Shown piece by piece: positions 34,313 through 43,070 of a stretch of DNA of 51,603 bases; position 1 is the stretch's first letter; every line of letters starts with the position of its first letter. The translations under genes were made by a program, and so were the position numbers. Source of the DNA: Pseudorhodobacter ferrugineus DSM 5888. GTDB taxonomy: Bacteria > Pseudomonadota > Alphaproteobacteria > Rhodobacterales > Rhodobacteraceae. The stretch is taken from contig NZ_ATVN01000022.1 in assembly GCF_000420745.1 (NCBI RefSeq), forward strand, positions 1 through 51,603, given 5' to 3'. Below the pieces are notes generated by a model. That model did no database searches. It was not told the origin of the DNA and saw only the letters and a list, made by a program, of their open reading frames with translations.

Positions 34313-34876
34313 ATGTCGTTCCTCTCATCGCTGTTGCGCCGCTTTACCCGTGACGAAAAAGGGTCGCTTGTCTTCGATGCCGTCATTGTCATGCCCATGC
34401 TCGCGTGGGGATACATGGGTATGTTCGTGTATTGGGATGCCTACCGCGCCACCAACGCGGTGCAAAAGGCGTCTTACACGATTGCGGATCTGATCTCGCG
34501 TAGCCAAGATGGCGACGGCATTAATGACGCTTATATCGCAGGCATGCGGACAACCTTTAACAGGATGCTGAACGCCCGCAATCCGGGCAATATCCGCCTC
34601 ACCTCCTACACATGGAGCGGGGTGCGTGATCGCTATGAGGTTATCTTTTCCCGCTCTCCTGGCCGTGGCATGCCCGTCCTCACCAACGCCGATCTTGCGT
34701 CGTTGACAGATCAACTGCCAATCATGGCAGATGGCGACAGCGCGATTTTGTTGGAAACCGAATTTTTCTACGTCCCACCTGTTAACTATGGGCTAGACCA
34801 TAATCTGATGGAACAGTTTATCGTGACCCGCCCGCGCTTCTTGCCAAAGCTGTGCCACGAGAATTTTGCGTGCTGA
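34313..34876 (+). CDS. Second TadE/TadF-like pseudopilin
   Basis: This 187-residue protein begins with a basic leader, then EKGSLVFDAVIVMPMLAWGY, a pseudopilin-type membrane stalk. The rest is an exported domain. Its role is presumably as a partner of the preceding TadE-like protein in the pilus tip or base, as TadE and TadF are in other systems. A good ribosome binding site (AAGGAAT) lies seven bases before ATG 34313. It is the last gene of the three-gene unit, closed by a strong terminator. Confidence 0.82.
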   Translation: MSFLSSLLRRFTRDEKGSLVFDAVIVMPMLAWGYMGMFVYWDAYRATNAVQKASYTIADLISRSQDGDGINDAYIAGMRTTFNRMLNARNPGNIRLTSYTWSGVRDRYEVIFSRSPGRGMPVLTNADLASLTDQLPIMADGDSAILLETEFFYVPPVNYGLDHNLMEQFIVTRPRFLPKLCHENFAC

Positions 34877-34899
34877 TCTGCTCGACGGCAACAAAACGC

Positions 34900-34930
34900 C
34901 CAAACGCCCGCCCCCTCGGCGGGCGTTTGG
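34900..34930 (+). terminator. Terminator after the tadG-E-F unit
   Basis: CCAAACGCCCGCC and GGCGGGCGTTTGG form a 13-bp perfect stem with a short loop, followed by TTTG. It also sits at the 3' end of the convergent minus-strand gene. Confidence 0.85.
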
Positions 34931-34950
34931 TTTGACTTTACCGGGTCAGA

Positions 34951-35451
34951 TTACTCGGGCCGCTGCGCCACCAGCGCCGCAATCGTTTCCGCCATATACC
35001 GCGCGGGTTGTGATGGCGTAACACCGCCAATCCCCACCCGTTTGCCAATCCGCCACCACAAGCCCGGCACCCACGCAAACCCCATGCCCTGAAACAACAC
35101 CAGCGAAAACCCGTGCGACGGCTTTAACGCAAATGCCCCGCGCGACACCTCGCGCACATTGCCCATCTCGGCCAGCAGCCGCCCGTTGTCATCGCGCACC
35201 CCGCTTGCCGTCAGCACCAACCCCACGGTCGTCGCCCGCCACGTCAATTGTGCCGCGAAAAACATCAAACCACCCAGGATCAACATCGCAAGCCGCAGCG
35301 CCATCTGCTCACGCGGGAAACTGATCGCAAGACTAACCAGCACCACGCCCAGCGCAATCTGAACCGCAACCCCGATAACGCGCCGTGGCTGTGACACATC
35401 CAACCGCGCCAAAACCGGCTCGGCCTTCCCTTTTGCCTTACTGCTCTTCAT
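34951..35451 (-). CDS. Small membrane protein of unknown function
   Basis: This 166-residue protein has a basic N-terminus, two adjacent membrane segments (about 28-49 and 55-73) and a soluble C-terminal part with an FVLF-like PH-domain-type pattern (GVRDDNGRLLAEMGNVREV). I do not recognise a named family; it resembles the short two-helix proteins with a bacterial PH-like tail found in Rhodobacterales. ATG 35451 is used. It lies alone between a terminator and the divergent pirin gene. Confidence 0.7.
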   Translation of the reverse strand: MKSSKAKGKAEPVLARLDVSQPRRVIGVAVQIALGVVLVSLAISFPREQMALRLAMLILGGLMFFAAQLTWRATTVGLVLTASGVRDDNGRLLAEMGNVREVSRGAFALKPSHGFSLVLFQGMGFAWVPGLWWRIGKRVGIGGVTPSQPARYMAETIAALVAQRPE

Positions 35452-35608
35452 TGCATCCCCCAAAATCCCGTTTCCCCGCTATAGCAGGTTGCGCGCGCAG
35501 GGCCAGCCATCCTGTGCCACAGCGCACAGCCGCCCTGCATGTCTGTGCAATTGCACGAAACCCGCGGGCAGCCTACCTTGCCCCCAGCACCAGATACAGG
35601 AGGTCCAA

Positions 35609-36520
35609 ATGTCCATCCGGCCCGTCACATCCGAAACCCCCGCCCAACCCACAATGGAAGGCGCAGGCGTTCACCTTCACCGCGCGTTCGGCTTTCATAA
35701 CCCCGAACAAATGGACCCGTTTTTGCTGTTCGACGATTTCCGCAACGAACATCCCAGCCAGTACCAGCGCGGCTTTCCGTGGCACCCGCACCGCGGCATT
35801 GAAACCATCACCTATGTGCTGGCAGGCAGCGTCGATCATGCCGACAGCCTGGGCAACACTGGCAAACTGGGCGCAGGCGACGTGCAATGGATGACCGCCG
35901 GTTCGGGCATCCTTCACCAGGAAATGCCGCATGGAAACGCCACGGGCCAGATGCACGGCTTTCAACTTTGGGCCAACCTGCCGGGCCACTTGAAAATGAC
36001 AAAGCCGCGTTACCAAGATGTCACCAGCCGAGACATCCCAGAAATCACCGATGATGACGGGACCACAGTGCGGGTCATCGTGGGCAAATTCTGGGGCAAA
36101 TCCGGCCCCGTAGACGGTATCGCGGCCGATCCGCAATACCTTGATATCTCGGTCCCCGCAGGCACCAAAAAGACTTTCAAAATCGACACGCACAAATCCG
36201 CCTTCGCCTATGTGTTCGAAGGTAAGGGGAATTTCCGCGATGCCAGCCGCCCGCGCGGCGTTCTCTTGGAAAAAGAGGTGCGCGGCGTCGAGGTCAACAT
36301 TCGTGATATGTCGGGCAACCGTACCTTGGTGCAGTTCGGCACGGGCGATGAGGTGACGGTCCAGGCTGGCGACGAAGGCGTGCGGTTTCTGCTCATCTCG
36401 GGCGCGCCGATCCGCGAACCCGTGGCATGGCATGGCCCCATCGTGATGAACACGCAGGCCGAAATCCGTCAAGCCCTCACCGATCTGCGCAACGACACCT
36501 TTATCAAACCCGCGCATTGA
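35609..36520 (+). CDS. Pirin-family protein
   Basis: This is a bicupin metalloprotein of 303 residues. The four iron ligands expected from human pirin are visible at matching places: His59 and His61 (WHPHRGIET), His103 and Glu105 (ILHQEM). Some bacterial pirins have quercetin 2,3-dioxygenase activity and others modulate central metabolism, so the role is open. ATG 35609 is chosen because AGGAGGT lies seven bases upstream; the open frame upstream of it is not coding-like. It is a single-gene unit. Confidence 0.93.
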   Translation: MSIRPVTSETPAQPTMEGAGVHLHRAFGFHNPEQMDPFLLFDDFRNEHPSQYQRGFPWHPHRGIETITYVLAGSVDHADSLGNTGKLGAGDVQWMTAGSGILHQEMPHGNATGQMHGFQLWANLPGHLKMTKPRYQDVTSRDIPEITDDDGTTVRVIVGKFWGKSGPVDGIAADPQYLDISVPAGTKKTFKIDTHKSAFAYVFEGKGNFRDASRPRGVLLEKEVRGVEVNIRDMSGNRTLVQFGTGDEVTVQAGDEGVRFLLISGAPIREPVAWHGPIVMNTQAEIRQALTDLRNDTFIKPAH

Positions 36521-36637
36521 CGGACCCCGCCGCCCGAATTGTCGTCGCAAATTCGAAGCCACGCACCACATTGCGGCGGTGTAACCACAAGGGACACGGC
36601 TGGCCCCGCCGTTGCCGATTGTCGGCTATGTGACCAA

Positions 36638-36669
36638 GCAGCCGAGGGGTTACACCACCCCTCGGCTGC
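36638..36669. repeat. Perfect 13-bp inverted repeat
   Basis: GCAGCCGAGGGGT, loop TACACC, then ACCCCTCGGCTGC. No T run follows on either strand, so it is not a standard terminator. The word GGTGTAACC at 36578-36586 is complementary to GGTTACACC at 36648-36656, so an alternative fold is possible. Confidence 0.7.
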
Positions 36670-37286
36670 GACCGCGCCCTGACAGGAACCGTCTGCGCTT
36701 GGCACATTGACCGTGATCCAGCACGTCCGGCGCCAAACCGTCCTCACTGCCCATCATGCCCCCCTGATGCGGCCCGCTTTTGCGTGGTGCCCCTACTAGG
36801 GTCCGCAGCGCACAAGGCGTTTCTGGGTGACCATATCCCAAACTGGCATCCCTCGGCCTCACCACCCGCGGCACGACACCTGCCGATAGACCCGCTTTGC
36901 TTGATGGCATAACCCCGCTCTCCACTCATCCCCGATCTGTTTGGCACACCCCTATGGGCGCATGCCCTTGTTGCAAAGACGCCTCAAGGGATCGCGGATG
37001 GCGACATCCTGTTGCGACATTGCCCGAATGCAATTCAGCCAGCGTTGTATGAATTTGTGCCTCATGTTTACATGGCCCGCCCGTCGCGGCACAGGCCCAA
37101 GGGCGGCCTTGCTGATTGCCGCCCAAGCGCACGCCCGCACGCTTGGGTCCAGCTATCTAACCGTCGGCACCATCTCGAAAACAATGCAGTCCAAAGTTTC
37201 CATGCCAAGCAGGGACCATGCGAACATTACCCAAAACGCCCTGACCCCGCGCTACCGTCTGCGGCCGCAGGCTGCATCCGCACGCA

Positions 37287-37302
37287 TTAAAATTTGGTTA
37301 AC
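37287..37302 (+). promoter_or_regulatory. Exact CtrA-type binding motif
   Basis: TTAA, seven bases (AATTTGG), TTAAC matches the full alphaproteobacterial CtrA consensus. No gene start is close on the plus strand, and the tadA gene on the minus strand ends just right of it, so its target is unclear. Confidence 0.5.
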
Positions 37303-37339
37303 AAAAATGTGATTACGCATATTTTTCAACATATTGCAA

Positions 37340-37361
37340 GATTGACCGCGTGCGGTCAATC
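37340..37361. terminator. Palindrome after tadA, possible terminator
   Basis: GATTGACCGC and GCGGTCAATC form a 10-bp perfect stem around GT, 17 bases beyond the tadA stop on the minus strand. It is not followed by a clear T run, so the terminator call is weak. Confidence 0.4.
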
Positions 37362-37377
37362 CACATAAACCCGCGCT

Positions 37378-37830
37378 TTAACGTCGCTTGCCAGCGAAAA
37401 AATTCCGCAAAACGGCGGCCGATTCCACCGCATCAATCCCGTCATAAACCTCGGGCACATGATGGCACTGGGGGTGCGAAAACACCCGCGCGCCCACCTC
37501 CACCCCACCCGATTTCGGGTCCGATGCCCCGTAATACAAACGCCCAATCCGCGCCCCCGAAATCGCGGCCGCACACATCGGGCACGGCTCCAACGTCACA
37601 TATAAATCATACCCGCCCAACCGCTCGGACCCGATCAAACGACACGCCTCACGGATCACCAGAACCTCGGCATGAGCCGTCGGGTCACATAATTCCCTCA
37701 CCTTGTTCCCAGCCCGTGCCACCACCCCGTCAGGCCCTACAACCACGGCCCCCACAGGCACCTCACCCCGCGCCCCCGCCGCCCGCGCCTCCTCTAACGC
37801 CACCGCCATATATGATGTAAATCCAACCAT
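37378..37830 (-). CDS. tadA: tRNA-specific adenosine deaminase TadA
   Basis: TadA converts the wobble adenosine of tRNA-Arg(ACG) to inosine. The 150-residue zinc deaminase has the catalytic HAE motif (His53, Glu55 in TAHAEVLVIREA) and the PCPMC motif (Cys83, Cys86). The length is normal. This gene is unrelated to the Tad pilus TadA despite the shared name. In related genomes it often lies next to rluB; here about 2.6 kb of dead transposons separates the two. Confidence 0.95.
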   Translation of the reverse strand: MVGFTSYMAVALEEARAAGARGEVPVGAVVVGPDGVVARAGNKVRELCDPTAHAEVLVIREACRLIGSERLGGYDLYVTLEPCPMCAAAISGARIGRLYYGASDPKSGGVEVGARVFSHPQCHHVPEVYDGIDAVESAAVLRNFFAGKRR

Positions 37831-38204
37831 TCCTCAGCTTTGCCTCGCCCCCGCGAAAATTTCAAGGCGGTCGGTCAGTTTGAAATCAGAAAGTGATCCC
37901 TCACGCGAGGCAGCATTTGTCGGGATGCAAACTAGCCCTTATATTGACTGCATGACAGATAAACTCAAAAGACTCGGCGATGCCAACGCGCTGCTTGATC
38001 CCACAGTTTGATGGTGCGATCCTTTCGAAGGGATAGAGGGAAGCCTTACGGGGCAGGTTCGTCACACAAGCGCCACGTCCTGTGACCCAGAAGGCGCTTT
38101 GCAAAGCAAATCTTCCAAAAGGGCACGCTTGGCGTCAGACCAGCAGTACACAATTCACTGCCCGTCAGGACATCGTGCAGCAAGGTCCCGAGTATCCGTC
38201 TCGA

Positions 38205-39140
38205 TCAACCCCGTTTTTCGCTCCACTTTCGTTGATCGCGCAGGAGTGCGTTTTCGAGGACAAACAGCTTTCGCAGTACCGCCGTGATGGCGACTTTTTC
38301 TCTTTCTCGGCCGCGATGAGTTGATCGTATTTTGCTTTCAGCTCCGCATTGAATCGGATTGTGACCAGCGCTGGCATGAAGACGGCATGTCCCAAATTTT
38401 GGCACCCGCCCAGAATCCGCGCCTTTCCTTGCCATTTCCCTGACCTTTGCGACATAGGGGCGCACCCGGCAAGGCTGTCGACCTGTTTGCTATCTAAGGT
38501 GCCTATTTCCGGCATTTCCACGAGCACTATGAGTGCTGTAGTTTCCCCAATCCTTGGAATGCTGGACATAACTTCCAGCCTTTCGCTCATGCGCTTGTCC
38601 TGGCGGGTCATCTCCAACATCGCAGCATCTATTTTAACGATATCAGATTCAGTCTGGCTTAGGTGCCTTTCTAGTTGCCGCTTTACGAGAGCAGGCGTCA
38701 CCGTGGCGTTGCGGACCTTGGCCGCTGTTCGATCTTTGATTGGCGCCCGCCGCGCAGCCAGTACATCCCTCAGATCATACAGGTTTTCTGCGTTGCCTGC
38801 CTTTGGCATTAGTTGCAGGGCGGCACCCATCTTTGCCAACATCTCGCAATAAACACGATCTGTCTTTGCCAATTTTCCAGTGGCTTGGACAAATCTACGC
38901 GCCTGTTTTGGGTTCACTTTGATAAACGGCATACCGCTGGCACCAAGTGCCTGTTATAATTGCCGATGATACGGGCCGGTCGCTTCAAAAATGATGTGCG
39001 CTGTCGGTTGCGATCCAATCCAGCTGAAAAGCTCCGCAAACCCTCTCATTCCATTTAAAACTTGTATGTGTTGTCCATCCGCCAAGCGATGAACATCGAG
39101 TTCATCTTTGGATGATATCGATGCCAATGGTATCAATCAT
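38205..39140 (-). pseudogene. IS110-family transposase, decayed
   Basis: Reading leftward from ATG 39140, fragments in changing frames add up to an IS110-type recombinase. MIDTIGID is followed by a one-base insertion near 39113. The next part, SKDELDVHRLADGQHIQVLN to GPYHRQL, ends at an in-frame TAA near 38957. The main part then runs from SGMPFIKVNPKQARRFVQ to the C-terminal RIGETTALIVLVEMPEIG and LAGCAPMSQRSGKWQGKARI. A frameshift near 38290 moves the end, VAITAVLRKLFVLENALLRD, into another frame that closes at 38205. Three separate lesions show that it is dead. The recognisable product would have been about 310 residues. Confidence 0.85.
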
Positions 39141-39353
39141 TTTTTTCTCACCTTGTCTTGTCATGCGGGTCCGAAGCCCAAGTATCCGTTCAGCTCATAA
39201 GAAAAGGCTGGGGCGACCTTACTCGGGAACGGTCAAATATGACCAAGAGGGCAATGACCAGACCCCACCACCACTGCCCGCCATGAATGACGTACAAGGC
39301 CGTGACGCCCTTTTGCCTCACGAGACACCAAAAGCCATAAGACAAGAGGGTGC

Positions 39354-39819
39354 GTTTTTCATATCGACATCGCCGAAGTTCAGAGGACGGAGCTCCGAGG
39401 AGCGCCAGACAAAAGCCCAGTCAATTATTTTCCAGACGATTGGCCTTACCTCTTTGTGGGCATTGACCGGTCAGCCAAGTTCGCAGTCACCCAACTCATG
39501 GACAAGGCAGAGCGTAAGACCGCGTGGGAGTTCCTCGAACATCTGCTTAAGACCGTCCCAGACCGCATTCCCGCAATCGGACATCGCATAGCCACGGCGA
39601 ATGCCGTTCGACATGATCTGCGTGGCGATCGGGATTGAGCATCGCCTGACCAAGCCAAACTATCCGTTGACCAATGGCCCACCTCTCGGTGTTTGCTGGC
39701 AAACACCTGCCAGCCTACGGAACCACACGCTCATAGAAGCGATGGTGAAACGGTCCCCCTGCGGCAGCAATGATCCGCTACGCACGCACCTCACCGACGT
39801 CTTGGCCCCATATAACTGA
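39354..39819 (+). pseudogene. IS481-type DDE transposase fragment, decayed
   Basis: A stretch beginning VFHIDIAEVQ and continuing to FVGIDRSAKFAVTQLMDKAE and TAWEFLEHLLKTVPDRI matches the catalytic core of IS481-type transposases. After a deletion and frameshift it continues as FDMICVAIGIEHRLTKPNYPLTNG, the second Asp/Glu region, and then fades near LRTHLTDVLAPYN. An insertion of about 15 residues sits between the first two blocks. Both ends are missing. It lies back to back with the dead IS110 gene. Confidence 0.75.
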
Positions 39820-39891
39820 CGACTGACGGGCGTGGCTGCTCTTTAAAAGCAATCACTGATGCAGTCTCCGGCGATATAGAACGCCCCGCGG

Positions 39892-40314
39892 ATCAAGCAA
39901 TACGGCGACCTCACGGGCCCAAAAGGCCATGCGCGTAAGTATAGCCCTGACGAATGCACGTGCGCAAAGAAAGAGGCAATCTTTGGCGAGCCAGACATGG
40001 ATCAGGTAGGCACCAACCATATTGAACGCCAAAACCTCACAATGCGGATGGGTATGCGCCACTTCACCCGCCTGACCAACGTTTTCGCAAAGAAGGCCGA
40101 GAACCACGCTGATGCGGTTTTCTTGCACTTCATGTACTACATCTTTTTCCGCTCTTACAAAACGCTGCGCAGGCCCCCAGCAATGGCGGCTTGCCTTGTG
40201 TCTCGCCCTTGAGAAGTGTCAGATATCGTCGCGCTGGTGGAAAAGGCAGAGACCGTAGCCGCCTCGGACGTTCGCGGCCCTTATAAGCTCCGCAAAAAAG
40301 ATAGTTCAAACTGA
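39892..40314 (+). pseudogene. IS1-like DDE transposase C-terminal fragment
   Basis: In a single frame from 39892 the sequence reads IKQYGDLTGPKGHARKYSPDEC, then GTNHIERQNLTMRMGMRHFTR and LHFMYYIFFRSYKTLRRPPAMAA, the usual C-terminal third of transposases often annotated as IS1-like. An in-frame TGA (at the place of a Trp) cuts it after CLVSRP, and the frame goes on with SDIVALVEKAETVA to the natural end at 40314. The N-terminal two thirds are absent. It abuts the rluB promoter region. Confidence 0.75.
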
Positions 40315-40439
40315 CCCATCCAAATTTCACTCTCCCCTTGCCCCTTCATCTTGGACCAAATACCTTACGGGGGTCCGGAGGTGTAAAACCCCCGGCGCTT
40401 AGCCACGTCGCGATGACGCCGCCCAGAAAGGCCAAACCC

Positions 40440-41606
40440 ATGTCCGATACCCCAAACACACCCTCAGGCGACCGCATCGCCAAAGTTCTCTCCCGTGCTG
40501 GCGTGGCCTCGCGCCGCGAAGCCGAACGGATGATCGAACTTGGCCAAGTCACCGTCAACGGCAAGGTCATCACCAGCCCTGCGCTGAACGTCACCGACCG
40601 CGACCGCATCACCGTCGATGGCCACACCGTCGGCCAACCCGAAGCGGCGCGCCTGTGGCTTTACTACAAACCCGATGGCCTCGTGACCTCGAACAGCGAC
40701 GAAAAGGGCCGCGACACGATCTTTGATCACCTCCCCGAAGATCTGCCCCGCGTCATGTCCATCGGCCGCCTCGATCTGAATTCCGAAGGTCTGCTGCTGC
40801 TGACCAATGACGGCGGCCTCAAACGCCAGCTTGAACTGCCCTCAACGGGCTGGTTGCGCAAATACCGCGTCCGCGTCAACGGCAACCCGACCGATCCCGA
40901 TCTTGCTCCCTTGCGCAAAGGCATCACCGTTGAAGGTGAGCGTTTCCAACCAATGATCGTCGTCCTCGACCGTATCCAAGGCGCAAACGCTTGGCTGACC
41001 GTCGGCCTGCGCGAAGGCAAAAACCGCGAAATCCGCCGCGCCATGACCGCGATCAACCTAACCGTGAACCGCCTGATCCGCGTCAGCTATGGCCCGTTTC
41101 GCCTTGGCGACCTGACCCCGGGCGAAGTAACCGAGGTCAAAGGCCGCGTGCTGCGTGACCAGTTGGGCCAGCGCGAATTGCCCGAAGACGCCGTGGCCCC
41201 CGCGCCACGCACCAAAGGCGCTGGGGCCAAAGGTCCGCGTGTCGCACGCCCCGTCAAACCAGGCGCCAAACCGGCAGCAAAGCGTGGGCCAAACCTCGGC
41301 ACCTCGTTGGATGATATGCCACGCGGCAAACCCATGCGCCGCACAGGCAATGGCAATGGCAATGGCAATGGCACTAGCAAACCAGATACTGCGGCCAAAC
41401 CGGCCCCGAAATTCGCGCTTCGCGCCGCAGCCGCCGCAACAGAGCGCCCATCTGCGAAACCGGCCCTTAAACTGGGCGCGAAACCCAATACCAAATCTTG
41501 GGCCAAATCCGCGCCCAAACCCACGGCCAGCCGCAACGCAGCCCCTTCGGGCAAACGTGCGCCCACAGGCGCCAAACCGGCAAACCGCCGCCCAAAGGGG
41601 GAATAA
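40440..41606 (+). CDS. rluB: 23S rRNA pseudouridine synthase (RluB/RsuA family)
   Basis: This 388-residue enzyme has an S4 RNA-binding domain (about 9-55, DRIAKVLSRAGVASRREAER) and the pseudouridine synthase domain with catalytic Asp112 in GRLDLNSEGLLLL. The core ends near residue 245. The last 140 residues are a low-complexity, very basic tail rich in Lys, Pro, Ala and Gly, including a GNGNGNG run and repeated KPA blocks. Long basic tails on RluB are common in Rhodobacterales and presumably bind RNA. ATG 40440 follows AAAGG; a start at 40413 (MTPPRKAKP) is possible. It is the first gene right of the dead transposons. Confidence 0.92.
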   Translation: MSDTPNTPSGDRIAKVLSRAGVASRREAERMIELGQVTVNGKVITSPALNVTDRDRITVDGHTVGQPEAARLWLYYKPDGLVTSNSDEKGRDTIFDHLPEDLPRVMSIGRLDLNSEGLLLLTNDGGLKRQLELPSTGWLRKYRVRVNGNPTDPDLAPLRKGITVEGERFQPMIVVLDRIQGANAWLTVGLREGKNREIRRAMTAINLTVNRLIRVSYGPFRLGDLTPGEVTEVKGRVLRDQLGQRELPEDAVAPAPRTKGAGAKGPRVARPVKPGAKPAAKRGPNLGTSLDDMPRGKPMRRTGNGNGNGNGTSKPDTAAKPAPKFALRAAAAATERPSAKPALKLGAKPNTKSWAKSAPKPTASRNAAPSGKRAPTGAKPANRRPKGE

Positions 41607-41742
41607 ACCCACGCATTCCCCGTATATCGCACTGGTATGCGGGGGGCGCGCTGCCTATAGTTAAGCGCAAAGGTGCCGATCGGCCTGTTCCCCGCCCGCA
41701 GGGGCAAACACAGGTGGATCACGCGCAAAACGGGGGTGCTGC

Positions 41743-41826
41743 ATGTCGTCAAACAGTTTAAAAACAGTGTCCTTCGTGCTTTTGGTGGCGCTGACGTTTT
41801 ACGTCGCAGGGTTGGGGTCGGTCTGA
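41743..41826 (+). CDS. 27-residue membrane peptide ahead of xpaC
   Basis: A short open frame starts at ATG 41743, nine bases after a GGGGG ribosome binding site, and ends with TGA at 41824-41826. Its stop overlaps the ATG of xpaC by one base (TGATG). The product has a short polar start (MSSNSLK) and then a single membrane helix of about 19 residues. The overlap with a good start site suggests translational coupling and argues that it is real. It is too short for most gene finders. Function is unknown; it could be a small partner of the membrane proteins that follow or a leader peptide for xpaC translation. Confidence 0.6.
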   Translation: MSSNSLKTVSFVLLVALTFYVAGLGSV

Positions 41827-42701
41827 TGGCACAACGGTTCGGCGGCAAATTCAGCCCTTCAGATGGCCCAACCAAAGACCCCCAACCCGCCCAGAACAGC
41901 TTTCAAACCAAACGCCCCACAAAGGCGGGGCTTCGCTCTAACCTTTTATTTTTTCTGCCGGTCCCCTTCATCTGGAACGCTTTTCAGGGCGATCCCATCA
42001 CCCTGATCCTCGGGCTTGTCGGCGCGGGCCTGATGCTGCTGGGCGCATGGCTGACCCGCCAAGGCCTGTTCGCCCAAGAGGCATATGAGGCCCGCACCAT
42101 CGCCCGCCGCCCCGCCCTGCCGCGCAAGGTGATCGGCGCCATTCTGATCGGCGCGGGCATCGGCTGCGGCGCGCTGATGTCAGGCCAAGGCACGATCATC
42201 GCAACCGTCCTATCCACAATTGCCGCTTTTCTGCACCTCGGCGCTTTCGGGTTCGACCCGATGGCCGATAAAGGCACGGAAGGCATTGATGCCTTTCAAA
42301 CCGACCGCGTGGCCAAGGCAATCGACGTGGCCGAAGGCCATCTGACGGCCATGCGAGACGCCATTCTGCGCGCCCGCGACCGCCAGCTTGAAACCCGCGT
42401 CGATCGTTTTGCCAACACCGCCCGCCAGCTTTTCCGCACCGTCGAAGGCGACCCGCGCGACCTGACGGCGGCGCGCAAATATCTCGGCGTCTATTTGCAG
42501 GGTGCCCGCGATGCCACTGTGAAATTCGTCGACCTGTACGTCCAAAACCGCGACCCCAAAATCCGCACCGATTACGAGGCGCTGCTGATCGATCTGGAAA
42601 CCAATTTCGCCAGCCGCACCACCGCCCTTTTGTCCGACAATCACACCGACCTGAATGTCGAAATCGAAGTCTTGCGCGAACGATTGAAGTTCGAGGCGTA
42701 A
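41826..42701 (+). CDS. XpaC-like protein 1 (BCIP hydrolysis family)
   Basis: This 291-residue protein is of the XpaC family, named from a Bacillus gene linked to 5-bromo-4-chloroindolyl phosphate hydrolysis, though no enzyme activity is established. A polar N-terminus of 35 residues precedes four membrane segments (about 38-55, 58-76, 101-117, 121-138). A long helical cytoplasmic C-domain follows, with DRVAKAIDVAEGHLTAMRDA and RTVEGDPRDLTAARKYLGVYL. XpaC genes sit beside telA in many bacteria, as here. ATG 41826 is coupled to the small peptide upstream. A paralogue follows at 43071. Confidence 0.8.
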   Translation: MAQRFGGKFSPSDGPTKDPQPAQNSFQTKRPTKAGLRSNLLFFLPVPFIWNAFQGDPITLILGLVGAGLMLLGAWLTRQGLFAQEAYEARTIARRPALPRKVIGAILIGAGIGCGALMSGQGTIIATVLSTIAAFLHLGAFGFDPMADKGTEGIDAFQTDRVAKAIDVAEGHLTAMRDAILRARDRQLETRVDRFANTARQLFRTVEGDPRDLTAARKYLGVYLQGARDATVKFVDLYVQNRDPKIRTDYEALLIDLETNFASRTTALLSDNHTDLNVEIEVLRERLKFEA

Positions 42702-42770
42702 TTCCTCCCTTTTTCCGCCGCATTCTTCGGCGAGAGATGTGAAAACACGCCACAACCTGGGGCTCTTCAC

Positions 42771-43070
42771 ATGCGTACACTGTCTCTTGGCTTCACGATT
42801 TTGGTGGTCGCCCTATTTGCCTTCGCCGTCCTGCTCTCGACCATATCGCCGGTTTTCGGCATGATCTTGTTCAGCTTCATGTCGATGGCCCTGATATTTT
42901 GGGGCTTAACCCGAAAGGTCTCCGCCTTCATTGCGCCCGAGCGCATGAAATTTGCGCAGGCCATGCAGCAATCCATGCAACACGGTCCCATCTCGGGTGG
43001 CTTGTTGCCCTTGCTCGCCTCATTCATGCTGATGATTTTAATCGTTATTGCCGCCTTTGGGGGTCTTTAA
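42771..43070 (+). CDS. Small membrane protein between the two xpaC genes
   Basis: This 99-residue protein has two or three membrane helices: about 8-45 as a pair, a charged middle KVSAFIAPERMKFAQAMQ, and a last helix at about 77-97. I recognise no family. The stop codon directly touches the ATG of the next gene (TAAATG), so it belongs to the operon. Its ribosome binding site (GGGG) is weak and about nine bases away. Its position suggests a partner in a membrane complex with the XpaC proteins. Confidence 0.65.
   Translation: MRTLSLGFTILVVALFAFAVLLSTISPVFGMILFSFMSMALIFWGLTRKVSAFIAPERMKFAQAMQQSMQHGPISGGLLPLLASFMLMILIVIAAFGGL

Larger units (their letters stand above)
36521..37377. other. Long non-coding region after pirin
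   Basis: This is an 857-base stretch in which none of the open frames looks coding: they are short, compositionally odd, and lack ribosome binding sites or recognisable folds. It holds a 13-bp perfect hairpin near its left side, a CtrA-type motif and a 10-bp palindrome near its right side, listed separately. It may be remains of a lost gene or mobile element, or may encode an untranslated RNA. Confidence 0.5.

Noticed and set aside
36941-37312. 123-residue frame in the long non-coding region
   Set aside because: No ribosome binding site, no similarity that I recognise, and an odd residue mix. Two other frames of similar size cross the same stretch.
39141-39230. Bridge RNA upstream of the IS110 recombinase gene
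   Set aside because: IS110-family elements carry such an RNA beside the gene, but this copy is decayed and I could not see its ends or the loop structure, so nothing can be claimed.
41340-41380. Short tandem repeat (GGCAAT units) as a phase-variable tract
   Set aside because: It is a hexameric repeat coding a Gly-Asn run in the RluB tail. The unit length is a multiple of three, so copy changes would not shift the frame.
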